Positions 53,405 to 64,000 of a stretch of DNA of 64,000 bases are shown in pieces. The position numbers were made by a program, and so were the translations under genes. Position 1 is the stretch's first letter, and each line of letters opens with the position of its first letter. Origin of the DNA: Odiellus spinosus (lineage: Eukaryota; Arthropoda; Arachnida; Opiliones; Phalangiidae). The DNA lies in assembly GCA_963920705.1 (NCBI GenBank), contig CAWUCO010000219.1, forward strand, positions 1,488,001-1,552,000. The letters run 5' to 3'. The notes below the pieces were generated by a model, which did not search any database, had not been told where the DNA came from, and saw only the letters and a program-made list of their open reading frames with translations.

Positions 53405-55324
53405 CTTCTTGGGAAATTTTTGAATCTCTACTTTGGAAATTTTTCGATCTATACTTGGGAAATTTTTCGATCTATACTTGGGAAATTTTTCGATCTATAC
53501 TTGGGAAATTTTTCGATCTATACTTGCGAAATTTTTCGATCTATACTTGGGAAATTTTTCGATCTATACTTGGGAAATTTTTCGATCTATACCTGGGAAA
53601 TTTTTCGATCTATACTTGGGAAATTTTTGGATCTATACTTGTGAAATTTTTGAATCTCTACTTGGAAAATTTTTGAATCTCTACTTGGAAAATTTTTGAA
53701 TCTCTACTTGGGAAATTTTTGAATCTCTTCTTGGGAAATTTTTCAATCTCTAATTGGAAATTTTTGAATCTCTACTTGGGAAATTTTACGATCTATACTT
53801 GGGAAATTTTTCGATCTATACTTGGGAAATTTTTCGATCTATACTTGGGAAATTTTTTGATCTATACTTGGGAAATTTTTCGATCTATACTTGGGAAATT
53901 TTTCGATCTATACTTGCGAAATTTTTCGATCTATACTTGGGAAATTTTTCGATCTATACTTTTGAAATTTTTCGATCTATACTTGGGCAATTTTTCGATC
54001 TGTACTTGGGAAATTTTTCGATCTATACTTGGGAAATTTTTCGATCTATACTTGCGAAATATTTCGATCTATACTTGGGAAATTTTTCGATCTATACTTG
54101 GGCAATTTTTCGATCTGTACTTGGGCAATTTTTCGATCTGTACTTGGGAAATTTTTCGATCTATACTGGAAAAATTTTTCGATCTATACTTGGGAAATTT
54201 TTCGATCTATACTTGTGAAATTTTTGGATCTATACTTGGTAAATTTTTGAATCTCTACTTGGGAAATTTTTGAATCTCTACTTGGAAAATTTTTGAATCT
54301 CTACTTGGGAAATTTTTGAATCTCTACTTGGGAAATTTTTGAATCTCTTCTTGGGAAATTTTTGAATCTCTACTTTGGAAATTTTTGAATCTCTACTTGG
54401 GAAATTTTACGATCTATACTTGGGAAATTTTTCGATCTATACTTGGGAAATTTTTCGATCTATACTTGGGAAATTTTTCGATCTATACTTGGGAAATTTT
54501 TTAATCTATACATGGAAAATTTTTCGATCTATACTTGGGAAATTTTTCGATCTATACTTGGGAAATTTTTCGATCTATACTTGGGAAATTTTTGGATCTC
54601 TACTTGGGAAATTTTTGAATCTCTACTTGGGAAATTTTTGAATCTCTACTTGGGAAATTTTTGAATCTCTACTTGGGAAATTTTTGAATCTCTACTTGGG
54701 AAATTTTTGAATCTCTACTTGGGAAATTTTTGAATCTCTACTTGGGAAATTTTTGAATCTCTACTTGGGAAATTTTTGGATCTATACTTGGGAAATTTTT
54801 GGATATATACTTGGGAAATTTTTGGATCTATACTTGGGAAATTTTTGGATCTATACTCGGGAAATTTTTGGATCTATTCTTGGGTAATTTTTCGATCTAT
54901 TCTTGGGAAATTTTTGGATCTATACTTGGGAAATTTTTGGATCTATACTTGGGAAATTTTTGGATCTATACTTGGGTAATTTTTGGATCTATACTTTGGA
55001 AATTTTTGAATCTATACTTTGGAAATTTTTGGATCTATTCTTGGGAAATTTTTGGATCTATACTTGGGAAATTTTTGGATCTAAACTAGGGAATTTTTGA
55101 ATCTCTACTTTGGAAATTTTTGAATCTCTACTTGGGAAATTTTACGATCTATACTTGGGAAATTTTTCGATCTATAGTTGGGAAATTTTTCGATCTATAC
55201 TTGGGAAATTTTTCGATCTATACTTGAGAAATTTTTGAATATCTACTTGGGAAATTTTTGAATCTCTACTTGGAAAATTTTTGAATCTACTTGGGAAATT
55301 TTTGAATCTCTTCTTGGGAAATTT

Positions 55325-58020
55325 TTGAATCTCTACTTTGGAAATTTTTCGATCTATACTTGGGAAATTTTTCGATCTATACTTGGGAAATTTTTCGATC
55401 TATACTTGGGAAATTTTTCGATCTATACTTGCGAAATTTCTCGATCTATACTTGGGAAATTTTTCGATCTATACTTGGGAAATTTTTCGATCTATACCTG
55501 GGAAATTTTTCGATCTATACTTGGGAAATTTTTGGATCTATACTTGTGAAATTTTTGAATCTCTACTTGGGAAATTTTTGAATCTCTACTTGGAAAATTT
55601 TTGAATCTCTACTTGGGAAATTTTTGAATCTCTTCTTGGGAAATTTTTGAATCTCTACTTTGGAAATTTTTGAATCTCTACTTGGGATATTTTACGATCT
55701 ATACTTGGGAAATTTTTCGATCTATACTTGGGAAATTTTTCGATCTATACTTGGGAAATTTTTGGATCTATACTTGTGAAATTTTTGAATCTCTACTTGG
55801 GAAATTTTTGAATCTCTACTTGGAAAATTTTTGAATCTCTACTTGGGAAATTTTTGAATCTCTTCTTGGGAAATTTTTGAATCTCTACTTTGGAAATTTT
55901 TGAATCTCTACTTGGGAAATTTTACGATCTATACTTGGGAAATTTTTCGATCTATACTTGGGAAATTTTTCGATCTATACTTGGGAAATTTTTCGATCTA
56001 TACTTGGGAAATTTTTCGATCTATACTTGGGAAATTTTTCGATCTATACTTGGGAAATTTTTCGATCTATACTTGGGAAATTTTTCGATCTATACTTGGG
56101 AAATTTTTCGATCTATACTTGGGAAATTTTTCAATCTATACTTGGGAAATTTTTCGATCTATACTTGGGAAATTTTTGGATCTATACTTGGGAAATTTTT
56201 CGATCTCTACTTGGGAAATTTTTGAATCTCTAATTGGAAATTTTTGAATCTCTACTTGGGAAATTTTTGAATCTCTTCTTGGGAAATTTTTGAATCTCTA
56301 CTTTGGAAATTTTTGAATCTCTATTTGGGAAATTTTACGATCTATACTTGGGAAATTTTTCGATCTATACTTGGGAAATTTTTGGATCTATACTTGTGAA
56401 ATTTTTGAATCTCTACTTGGGAAATTTTTGAATCTCTACTTGGAAAATTTTTGAATCTCTACTTGGGAAATTTTTGAATCTCTTCTTGGGAAATTTTTGA
56501 ATCTCTACTTTGGAAATTTTTGAATCTCTACTTGGGAAATTTTACGATCTATACTTGGGAAATTTTTCGATCTATACTTGGGAAATTTTTCGATCTATAC
56601 TTGGGAAATTTTTCGATCTATACTTGCGAAATTTCTCGATCTATACTTGGGAAATTTTTCGATCTATACTTGGGAAATTTTTCGATCTATACCTGGGAAA
56701 TTTTTCGATCTATACTTGGGAAATTTTTGGATCTATACTTGTGAAATTTTTGAATCTCTACTTGGGAAATTTTTGAATCTCTACTTGGAAAATTTTTGAA
56801 TCTCTACTTGGGAAATTTTTGAATCTCTTCTTGGGAAATTTTTGAATCTCTACTTTGGAAATTTTTGAATCTCTACTTGGGATATTTTACGATCTATACT
56901 TGGGAAATTTTTCGATCTATACTTGGGAAATTTTTCGATCTATACTTGGGAAATTTTTGGATCTATACTTGTGAAATTTTTGAATCTCTACTTGGGAAAT
57001 TTTTGAATCTCTACTTGGAAAATTTTTGAATCTCTACTTGGGAAATTTTTGAATCTCTTCTTGGGAAATTTTTGAATCTCTACTTTGGAAATTTTTGAAT
57101 CTCTACTTGGGAAATTTTACGATCTATACTTGGGAAATTTTTCGATCTATACTTGGGAAATTTTTCGATCTATACTTGGGAAATTTTTCGATCTATACTT
57201 GGGAAATTTTTCGATCTATACTTGGGAAATTTTTCGATCTATACTTGGGAAATTTTTCGATCTATACTTGGGAAATTTTTCGATCTATACTTGGGAAATT
57301 TTTCGATCTATACTTGGGAAATTTTTCAATCTATACTTGGGAAATTTTTCGATCTATACTTGGGAAATTTTTGGATCTATACTTGGGAAATTTTTCGATC
57401 TCTACTTGGGAAATTTTTGAATCTCTAATTGGAAATTTTTGAATCTCTACTTGGGAAATTTTTGAATCTCTTCTTGGGAAATTTTTGAATCTCTACTTTG
57501 GAAATTTTTGAATCTCTATTTGGGAAATTTTACGATCTATACTTGGGAAATTTTTCGATCTATACTTGGGAAATTTTTGGATCTATACTTGTGAAATTTT
57601 TGAATCTCTACTTGGGAAATTTTTGAATCTCTACTTGGAAAATTTTTGAATCTCTACTTGGGAAATTTTTGAATCTCTTCTTGGGAAATTTTTGAATCTC
57701 TACTTTGGAAATTTTTGAATCTCTACTTGGGAAATTTTACGATCTATACTTGGGAAATTTTTCGATCTATACTTGGGAAATTTTTCGATCTATACTTGGG
57801 AAATTTTTCGATCTATACTTGGGAAATTTTTCGATCTATACTTGGGAAATTTTTCGATCTATACTTGGGAAATTTTTCGATCTATACTTGGGAAATTTTT
57901 CGATCTATACTTGGGAAATTTTTCGATCTATACTTGGGAAATTTTTCAATCTATACTTGGGAAATTTTTCGATCTATACTTGGGAAATTTTTGGATCTAT
58001 ACTTGGGAAATTTTTCGATC
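55325..58020 (+). repeat. 1,195-bp composite tandem repeat (620 + 575 bp)
   Basis: The start of each sub-unit (a CTACTTTGG unit, a GAATC unit, then ATTTTACGATC) recurs with spacings 620, 575 and 620 bp at 55890, 56510, 57085 and 57705. The longer sub-unit has an extended CGATCTATAC run; the shorter one has TTGCGAAATTTCTCG and TATACCTGGG units. Matching tracts at 55325/56520 and 55890/57085 give a constant 1,195-bp period. Confidence 0.85.
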
Positions 58021-60955
58021 TCTACTTGGGAAATTTTTGGATCTCTACTTGGGAAATTTTTGAATCTCTACTTGGGAAATTTTTGAATCTCTACTTGGGA
58101 AATTTTTGAATATCTACTTGGGAAATTTTTGAATCTCTACTTGGAAAATTTTTGAATCTCTACATGGGAAATTTTTGAATCTCTTCTTGGGAAATTTTTG
58201 AATCTCTAATTGGAAATTTTTGAATCTCTACTTGGGAAATTTTACGATCTATACTTGGGAAATTTTTCGATCTATATTTGGGAAATTTTTCGATCTATAC
58301 TTGGGAAATTTTTTGATCTATACTTGGGAAATTTTTCGATCTATACTTGGGAAATTTTTCGATCTATACTTGCGAAATTTTTCGATCTATACTTGGGAAA
58401 TTTTTCGATCTATACTTTGGAAATTTTTCGATCTATACTTGGGCAATTTTTCGATCTGTACTTGGGAAATTTTTCGATCTGTACTTGGGAAATTTTTCGA
58501 TCTATACTTGGAAAATTTTTCTATCTATACTTGGGAAATTTTTCGATCTATACTTGGGAAATTTTTCGATCTATACTTGGGAAATTTTTCGATCTATACT
58601 TGGGAAATTTTTGCATCTCTACTTGGGAAATTTTTGAATCTCTTCTTGGGAAATTTTTGAATCTCTACTTGGGAAATTTTTGAATCTCTTCTTGGGAAAT
58701 TTTTGAATCTCTACTTTGGAAATTTTTGAATCTCTACTTGGGAAATTTTACGATCTATTCTTGGGAAATTTTTCGATCTATTCTTGGGAAATTTTTGGAT
58801 CTATACTTGGGAAATTTTTCGATCTATACTTGGGAAATTTTTCGATCTATACTTGGGAAATTTTTCGATCTATACTTGGGAAATTTTTGAATCTCTACTT
58901 GGGAAATTTTTGAATCTCTTCTTGGGAAATTTTTGAATCTCTACTTGGGAAATTTTTGAATCTCTACTTGGGAAATTTTTGAATCTCTTCTTGGGAAATT
59001 TTTGAGTCTCTACTTTGGAAATTTTTGAATCTCTACTTGGGAAATTTTACGATCTATACTTGGGAAATTTTTCGATCTATACTAGCGAAATTTTTCGATC
59101 TATACTTGCGAAATTTTTCGATCTATACTTGGGAAATTTTTGGATCTATACTCGGGAAATTTTTGGATCTATTCTTGGGTAATTTTTCGATCTATTCTTG
59201 GGAAATTTTTGGATCTATACTTGGGAAATTTTTGGATCTATACTTGGGAAATTTTTGGATCTATACTTGGGTAATTTTTGGATCTATACTTTGGAAATTT
59301 TTGAATCTATACTTTGGAAATTTTTGGATCTATTCTTGGGAAATTTTTGGATCTATACTTGGGAAATTTTTGGATCTAAACTAGGGAATTTTTGAATCTC
59401 TACTTTGGAAATTTTTAAATCTCTACTTGGGAAATTTTACGATCTATACTTGGGAAATTTTTCGATCTATAGTTGGGAAATTTTTCGATCTATACTTGGG
59501 AAATTTTTCGATCTATACTTCGAAAATTTTTGAATATCTACTTGGGAAATTTTTGAATCTCTACTTGGAAAATTTTTGAATCTACTTGGGAAATTTTTCA
59601 ATCTCTTCTTGGGAAATTTTTGAATCTCTACTTTGGAAATTTTTCGATCTATACTTGGGAAATTTTTCGATCTATACTTGGGAAATTTTTCGATCTATAC
59701 TTGGGAAATTTTTCGATCTATACCTGGGAAATTTTTCGATCTATACTTGGGAAATTTTTGGATCTATACTTGTGAAATTTTTGAATCTCTACTTGGGAAA
59801 TTTTTGAATCTCTACTTGGGAAATTTTTGAATCTCTTCTTGGGAAATTTTTGAATCTCTATTTTGGAAATTTTTGAATCTCTACTTGGGAAATTTTACGA
59901 TCTATACTTGGGAAATTTTTCGATCTATACTTGGGAAATTTTTCGATCTATACTTGGGAAATTTTTCGATCTATACTTGGGAAATTTTTCGATCTATACT
60001 TGGGAAATTTTTCGATCTATACTTGGGAAATTTTTCGATCTATACTTGGGAAATTTTTCGATCTATACTTGGGAAATTTTTCGATCTATACTTGGGAAAT
60101 TTTTCGATCTATACTTGGGAAATTTTTCGATCTATACTTGGGAAATTTTTCAATCTATACTTGGGAAATTTTTCGATCTATACTTGGGAAATTTTTGGAT
60201 CTATACTTGGGAAATTTTTCGATCTCTACTTGGGAAATTTTTGGATCTCTACTTGGGAAATATTTGAATCTCTACTTGGGAAATTTTTGAATCTCTACTT
60301 GGGAAATTTTTGAATCTCTACTTGGGAAATTTTTGAATCTCTACTTGGAAAATTTTTGAATCTCTACTTGGGAAATTTTTGAATCTCTTCTTGGGAAATT
60401 TTTGAATCTCTAATTGGAAATTTTTGAATCTCTACTTGGGAAATTTTACGATCTATACTTGGGAAATTTTTCGATCTATATTTGGGAAATTTTTCGATCT
60501 ATACTTGGGAAATTTTTTGATCTATACTTGGGAAATTTTTCGATCTATACTTGGGAAATTTTTCGATCTATACTTGCGAAATTTTTCGATCTATACTTGG
60601 GAAATTTTTCGATCTATACTTTGGAAATTTTTCGATCTATACTTGGGCAATTTTTCGATCTGTACTTGGGAAATTTTTCGATCTGTACTTGGGAAACTTT
60701 TCGATCTATACTTGGAAAATTTTTCTATCTATAATTGGGAAATTTTTCGATCTATACTTGGGAAATTTTTCGATCTATACTTGGGAAATTTTTCGATCTA
60801 TACTTGGGAAATTTTTGAATCTCTACTTGGGAAATTTTTGAATCTCTTCTTGGGAAATTTTTGAATCTCTACTTGGGAAATTTTTGAATCTCTTCTTGGG
60901 TAATTTTTGAATCTCTACTTTGGAAATTTTTGAATCTCTACTTGGGAAATTTTAC
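57700..60955 (+). repeat. About 2.2-kb spaced duplication in the G block
   Basis: 57,700-58,750 recurs at 59,860-60,955 with a shift of 2,158 bp at the left and 2,204 bp at the right, the step being two monomers. Shared rarities are TTTTTCTATCTATA, TTGGGCAATTTTTCGATCTG, GATCTATATTTGGG and CTAATTGGAAATTTTTG. A neighbouring segment from about 59,025, with TATACTAGCGAAA, recurs near 60,930 (shift 1,905 bp). Confidence 0.8.
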
Positions 60956-63900
60956 GATCTATACTTGGGAAATTTTTCGATCTATACTAGCGAAATTTTT
61001 CGATCTATACTTGCGAAATTTTTCGATCTATACTTGGGAAATTTTTGGATCTATACTCGGGAAATTTTTGGATCTATTCTTGGGAAATTTTTCGATATAT
61101 ACTTGCGAAATTTTTCGATCTATACTTGGGAAAATTTTTGGATCTATACTTGGGAAATTTTTGGATCTATACTTGGGAAATTTTTCGATCTATACTTGGG
61201 AAATTTTTCGATCTATACCTGGGAAATTTTTCGATCTATACTTGGGAAATTTTTGGATCTATACTTGTGAAATTTTTGAATCTCTACTTGGGAAATTTTT
61301 GAATCTCTACTTGGAAAATTTTTGAATCTCTACTTGGGAAATTTTTGAATCTCTTCTTGGGAAATTTTTGAATCTCTACTTTGGAAATTTTTGAATCTCT
61401 ACTTGGGAAATTTTACGATCTATACTTGGGAAATTTTTCGATCTATACTTGGGAAATTTTTCGATCTATACTTGGGAAATTTTTGGATCTATACTTGGGA
61501 AATTTTTGGATCTATACTTGTGAAATTTTTGAATCTCTTCTTGGGAAATTTTTGAATCTCTACTTTGGAAATTTTTGAATCTCTACTTGGGAAATTTTAC
61601 GATCTATACTTGGGAAATTTTTCGATCTATACTTGCGAAATTTTTCGATCTATACTTGCGAAATTTTTCGATCTATACTTGGGAAATTTTTGGATCTATA
61701 CTCGGGAAATTTTTGGATCTATTCTTGGGAAATTTTTGAATCTCTACTTGGAAAATTTTTGAATCTCTACTTGGGAAATTTTTGAATCTCTTCTTGGGAA
61801 ATTTTTGAATCTCTACTTTGGAAATTTTTGAATCTCTACTTGGGAAATTTTACGATCTATACTTGGGAAATTTTTCGATCTATACTTGGGAAATTTTTCG
61901 ATCTATACTTGGGAAATTTTTCGATCTATACTTGGGCAATTTTTCGATCTGTACTTGGGAAATTTTTCGATCTGTACTTGGGAAATTTTTCGATCTATAC
62001 TTGGAAAATTTTTCTATCTATACTTGGGAAATTTTTCGATCTATACTTGGGAAATTTTTCGATCTATACTTGGGAAATTTTTCGATCTATACTTGGGAAA
62101 TTTTTCGATCTATACTTGCGAAATATTTCGATCTATACTTGGGAAATTTTTCGATCTATACTTGGGAAATTTTTCGATCTATACTTGGGCAATTTTTCGA
62201 TCTGTACTTGGGCAATTTTTCGATCTGTACTTGGGCAACTTTTCGATCTGTACTTTGGAAATTTTTCGATCTATACTTGGAAAATTTTTCGATCTATACT
62301 TGTGAAATTTTTGGATCTATACTTGTGAAATTTTTGGATCTATACTTGGTAAATTTTTGAATCTCTACTTGGGAAATTTTTGAATCTCTACTTGGAAAAT
62401 TTTTGAATCTCTACTTGGAAAATTTTTGAATCTCTACTTGGGAAATTTTTGAATCTCTTCTTGGGAAATTTTTGAATCTCTAATTGGAAATTTTTGAATC
62501 TCTACTTGGGAAATTTTACGATCTATACTTGGGAAATTTTTCGATCTATACTTGGGAAATTTTTCGATCTATACTTGGGAAATTTTTTGATCTATACTTG
62601 GGAAATTTTTCGATCTATACTTGGGAAATTTTTCGATCTATACTTGCGAAATTTTTCGATCTATACTTGGGAAATTTTTCGATCTATACTTGGGAAATTT
62701 TTCGATCTATACTTGGGCAATTTTTCGATCTGTACTTGGGCAATTTTTCGATCTGTACTTGGGCAATTTTTCGATCTGTACTTGGGAAATTTTTCGATCT
62801 ATACTCGGGAAATTTTTGGATCTATACTCGGGAAATTTTTGGATCTATTCTTGGGAAATTTTTGAATCTCTACTTGGGAAATTTTTGGATCTATACTTGG
62901 TAAATTTTTGAATCTCTACTTGGGAAATTTTTGAATCTCTACTTGGAAAATTTTTGAATCTCTACTTGGGAAATTTTTGAATCTCTACTTGGGAAATTTT
63001 TGAATCTCTACTTTGGAAATTTTTGAATCTCTACTTGGGAAATTTTACGATCTATACTTGGGAAATTTTTCGATCTATACTTGGGAAATTTTTCGATCTA
63101 TACTTGGGAAATTTTTCGATCTATACTTGGGAAATTTTTCAATATATATTTGGGAAATTTTTCGATCTATACTTGGGAAATTTTTCGATCTATACTTGGA
63201 AATTTTTGGATCTATACTTGGGAAATTTTTGAATCTCTACTTGGGAAATTTTTGAATCTCTACTTGGGAAATTTTTGAATCTCTACTTGGGAAATTTTTG
63301 AATCTCTACTTGGGAAATTTTTGAATCTCTACTTGGGAAATTTTTGAATCTCTACTTGGGAAATTTTTGAATCTCTACTTGGGAAATTTTTGAATCTCTA
63401 CTTGGGAAATTTTTGGATCTATACTTGGGAAATTTTTGGATATATACTTGGGAAATTTTTGTATCTATACTTGGGAAATTTTCTGATCTATACTCGGGAA
63501 ATTTTTGGATCTATTCTTGGGTAATTTTTCGATCTATTCTTGGGAAATTTTTGGATCTATACTTGGGAAATTTTTGGATCTATACTTGGGAAATTTTTGG
63601 ATCTATACTTGGGTAATTTTTGGATCTATACTTTGGAAATTTTTGAATCTATACTTTGGAAATTTTTGGATCTATTCTTGGGAAATTTTTGGATCTATAC
63701 TTGGGAAATTTTTGGATCTAAACTAGGGAATTTTTGAATCTCTACTTTGGAAATTTTTGAATCTCTACTTGGGAAATTTTACGATCTATACTTGGGAAAT
63801 TTTTCGATCTATACTTGGGAAATTTTTCGATCTATACTTGGGAAATTTTTCGATCTATACTTGGGAAATTTTTGAATATCTACTTGGGAAATTTTTGAAT

Positions 63901-64000
63901 CTCTACTTGGAAAATTTTTGAATCTCTACTTGGGAAATTTTTGAATCTCTTCTTGGGAAATTTTTGAATCTCTACTTTGGAAATTTTTCGATTTATACTT

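Larger units (their letters stand above)
54776..63737 (+). repeat. About 4.3-kb HOR in the G block
   Basis: The short marker TCTAAACTAGGGAATTTTTG begins at 55080, 59375 and 63717, intervals of 4,295 and 4,342 bp. About 300-500 bp before each marker the same GGATCTATAC-rich series occurs, with TATACTCGGG, TATTCTTGGGTAATTTTTCG, TATACTTGGGTAATTTTTGG and two TATACTTTGG units. The same series and marker are found at 3,560-3,860 in the left G block, over 51 kb away. Confidence 0.87.
1..64000 (+). repeat. 23-bp satellite array filling the window
   Basis: Every line of the window can be parsed into head-to-tail 23-bp units with the core ATCTATACTTGG, followed by a nine-base A/T tract and a variable dinucleotide. 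About 2,780 units fit, and neither edge shows flanking unique DNA, so the array extends beyond both ends. All units have the same orientation; no inverted segment was seen. Variation is concentrated at the dinucleotide before ATCT (CG, GA, GG, AA, GC, TT, CA), at the base after ATCT (A, C or G), and in the A/T tract (GAAATTTTT or AAAATTTGT). Rare units of 21, 22, 24 or 25 bp shift the phase and serve as lineage markers. Long arrays of short monomers with nested higher-order repeats are typical of eukaryotic heterochromatic satellites; a centromeric role is possible but not shown. No gene is present. Confidence 0.97.
53405..64000 (+). repeat. G-family satellite block, right end
   Basis: GGATCTCTTCTTGG continues as GAAATTTTTGAATC and the G family runs to the window end. 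It is built of alternating runs: GAATCTCTAC or GAATCTCTTC units, a CTACTTTGGAAATTTTTG unit, one GAATCTCTAC unit, the switch unit ATTTTACGATC, then a CGATCTATAC run, one or two GGATCTATAC units, and back. The ATTTTACGATC switch occurs more than 20 times in this block. Minor variants are TTGCGAAATTTTTCG, TTGGGCAATTTTTCGATCTG and CTAATTGGAAATTTTTG (one base short). No genes. Confidence 0.94.

Noticed and set aside
1-64000. Open reading frames of 60-246 codons over most of the + strand as protein-coding genes
   Set aside because: They are a by-product of the repeat. All frames spell the same 23-residue pattern, closing only at GAATC (TGA) or TAAATC (TAA) monomers. Starts are mostly GTG or TTG, length changes occur in steps of 23 bp and not 69 bp, and no promoter, splice or non-repeat coding segment is visible.
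1-64000. CRISPR array
   Set aside because: The repeat length of 23 bp is in a plausible range, but units abut directly with no spacers and vary continuously, and no cas genes are present.
1-64000. Bacterial repeat protein gene or phage tail-fibre-like repeat
   Set aside because: A coding repeat would keep a multiple of three and one frame. Here the period is 23 bp, single-base indels are tolerated and stops are frequent.
1-64000. Telomeric repeat or known short subtelomeric repeat
   Set aside because: No G-rich 5-8 bp telomere unit is present, and I recognise no named subtelomeric family in the 23-bp monomer; a database search would be needed to decide identity.

Overview
The whole 64 kb window is one uninterrupted, head-to-tail satellite array built from a 23-bp monomer, roughly 2,780 copies all in the same orientation. 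I found no unique-sequence gene, RNA gene, transposon, promoter, terminator or CRISPR array. Each monomer has a variable dinucleotide, the core ATCTNTACTT (N is A, C or G), GG, and a 9-base A/T tract. Base composition is low in G+C: 5 to 8 of 23 bases depending on the variant. An array this long with nested higher-order repeats (HORs) points to eukaryotic constitutive heterochromatin (centromeric, pericentromeric, subtelomeric or a heterochromatic chromosome). The lineage cannot be named from the sequence.

Two monomer superfamilies occur. The 'G family' has GGGAAATTTTT after the core and mostly CG or GA as the dinucleotide. The 'K family' has GGAAAATTTGT and mostly GG or AA. Layout: G 1-860; K 861-1280; a G island 1281-1430; K 1431-3318; G 3319-5018; K 5019-53404; G 53405-64000. 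Switches occur in register at the shared core, as expected of recombination between related arrays.

The large K block has three zones. Zone 5-16.5 kb has a HOR of about 1,541 bp (67 monomers), with nested 322-bp and 529-bp duplications. Zone 16.5-40 kb carries AATTCGTAAAT and, from 20.3 kb, TATCCTTGGATAATTT marker monomers. It holds a 1,723-bp tandem duplication, a 3.9-kb block repeated about 7.1 kb away, and a 1.5-2.6 kb HOR marked by an irregular 25-bp monomer. Zone 40-53.4 kb has long homogeneous AAATCTATAC runs and 2,462-, 1,565- and 1,654-bp repeats. The right G block has a HOR of about 4.3 kb, whose marker also occurs at 3.84 kb, and nested 1,195-bp and about 2.2-kb duplications.

Many reading frames longer than 60 codons are open on the + strand, but they follow from the repeat. 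Because 23 is 2 modulo 3, all three frames spell the same 23-residue peptide at different phases. Frames stay open only where GG/CG monomers run together and close at GAATC (TGA) or TAAATC (TAA) monomers. The openings mostly begin at GTG or TTG, not ATG. I therefore annotate no CDS. HOR boundaries were located by reading marker monomers, so most are good to one or two monomers; identity percentages were not computed.
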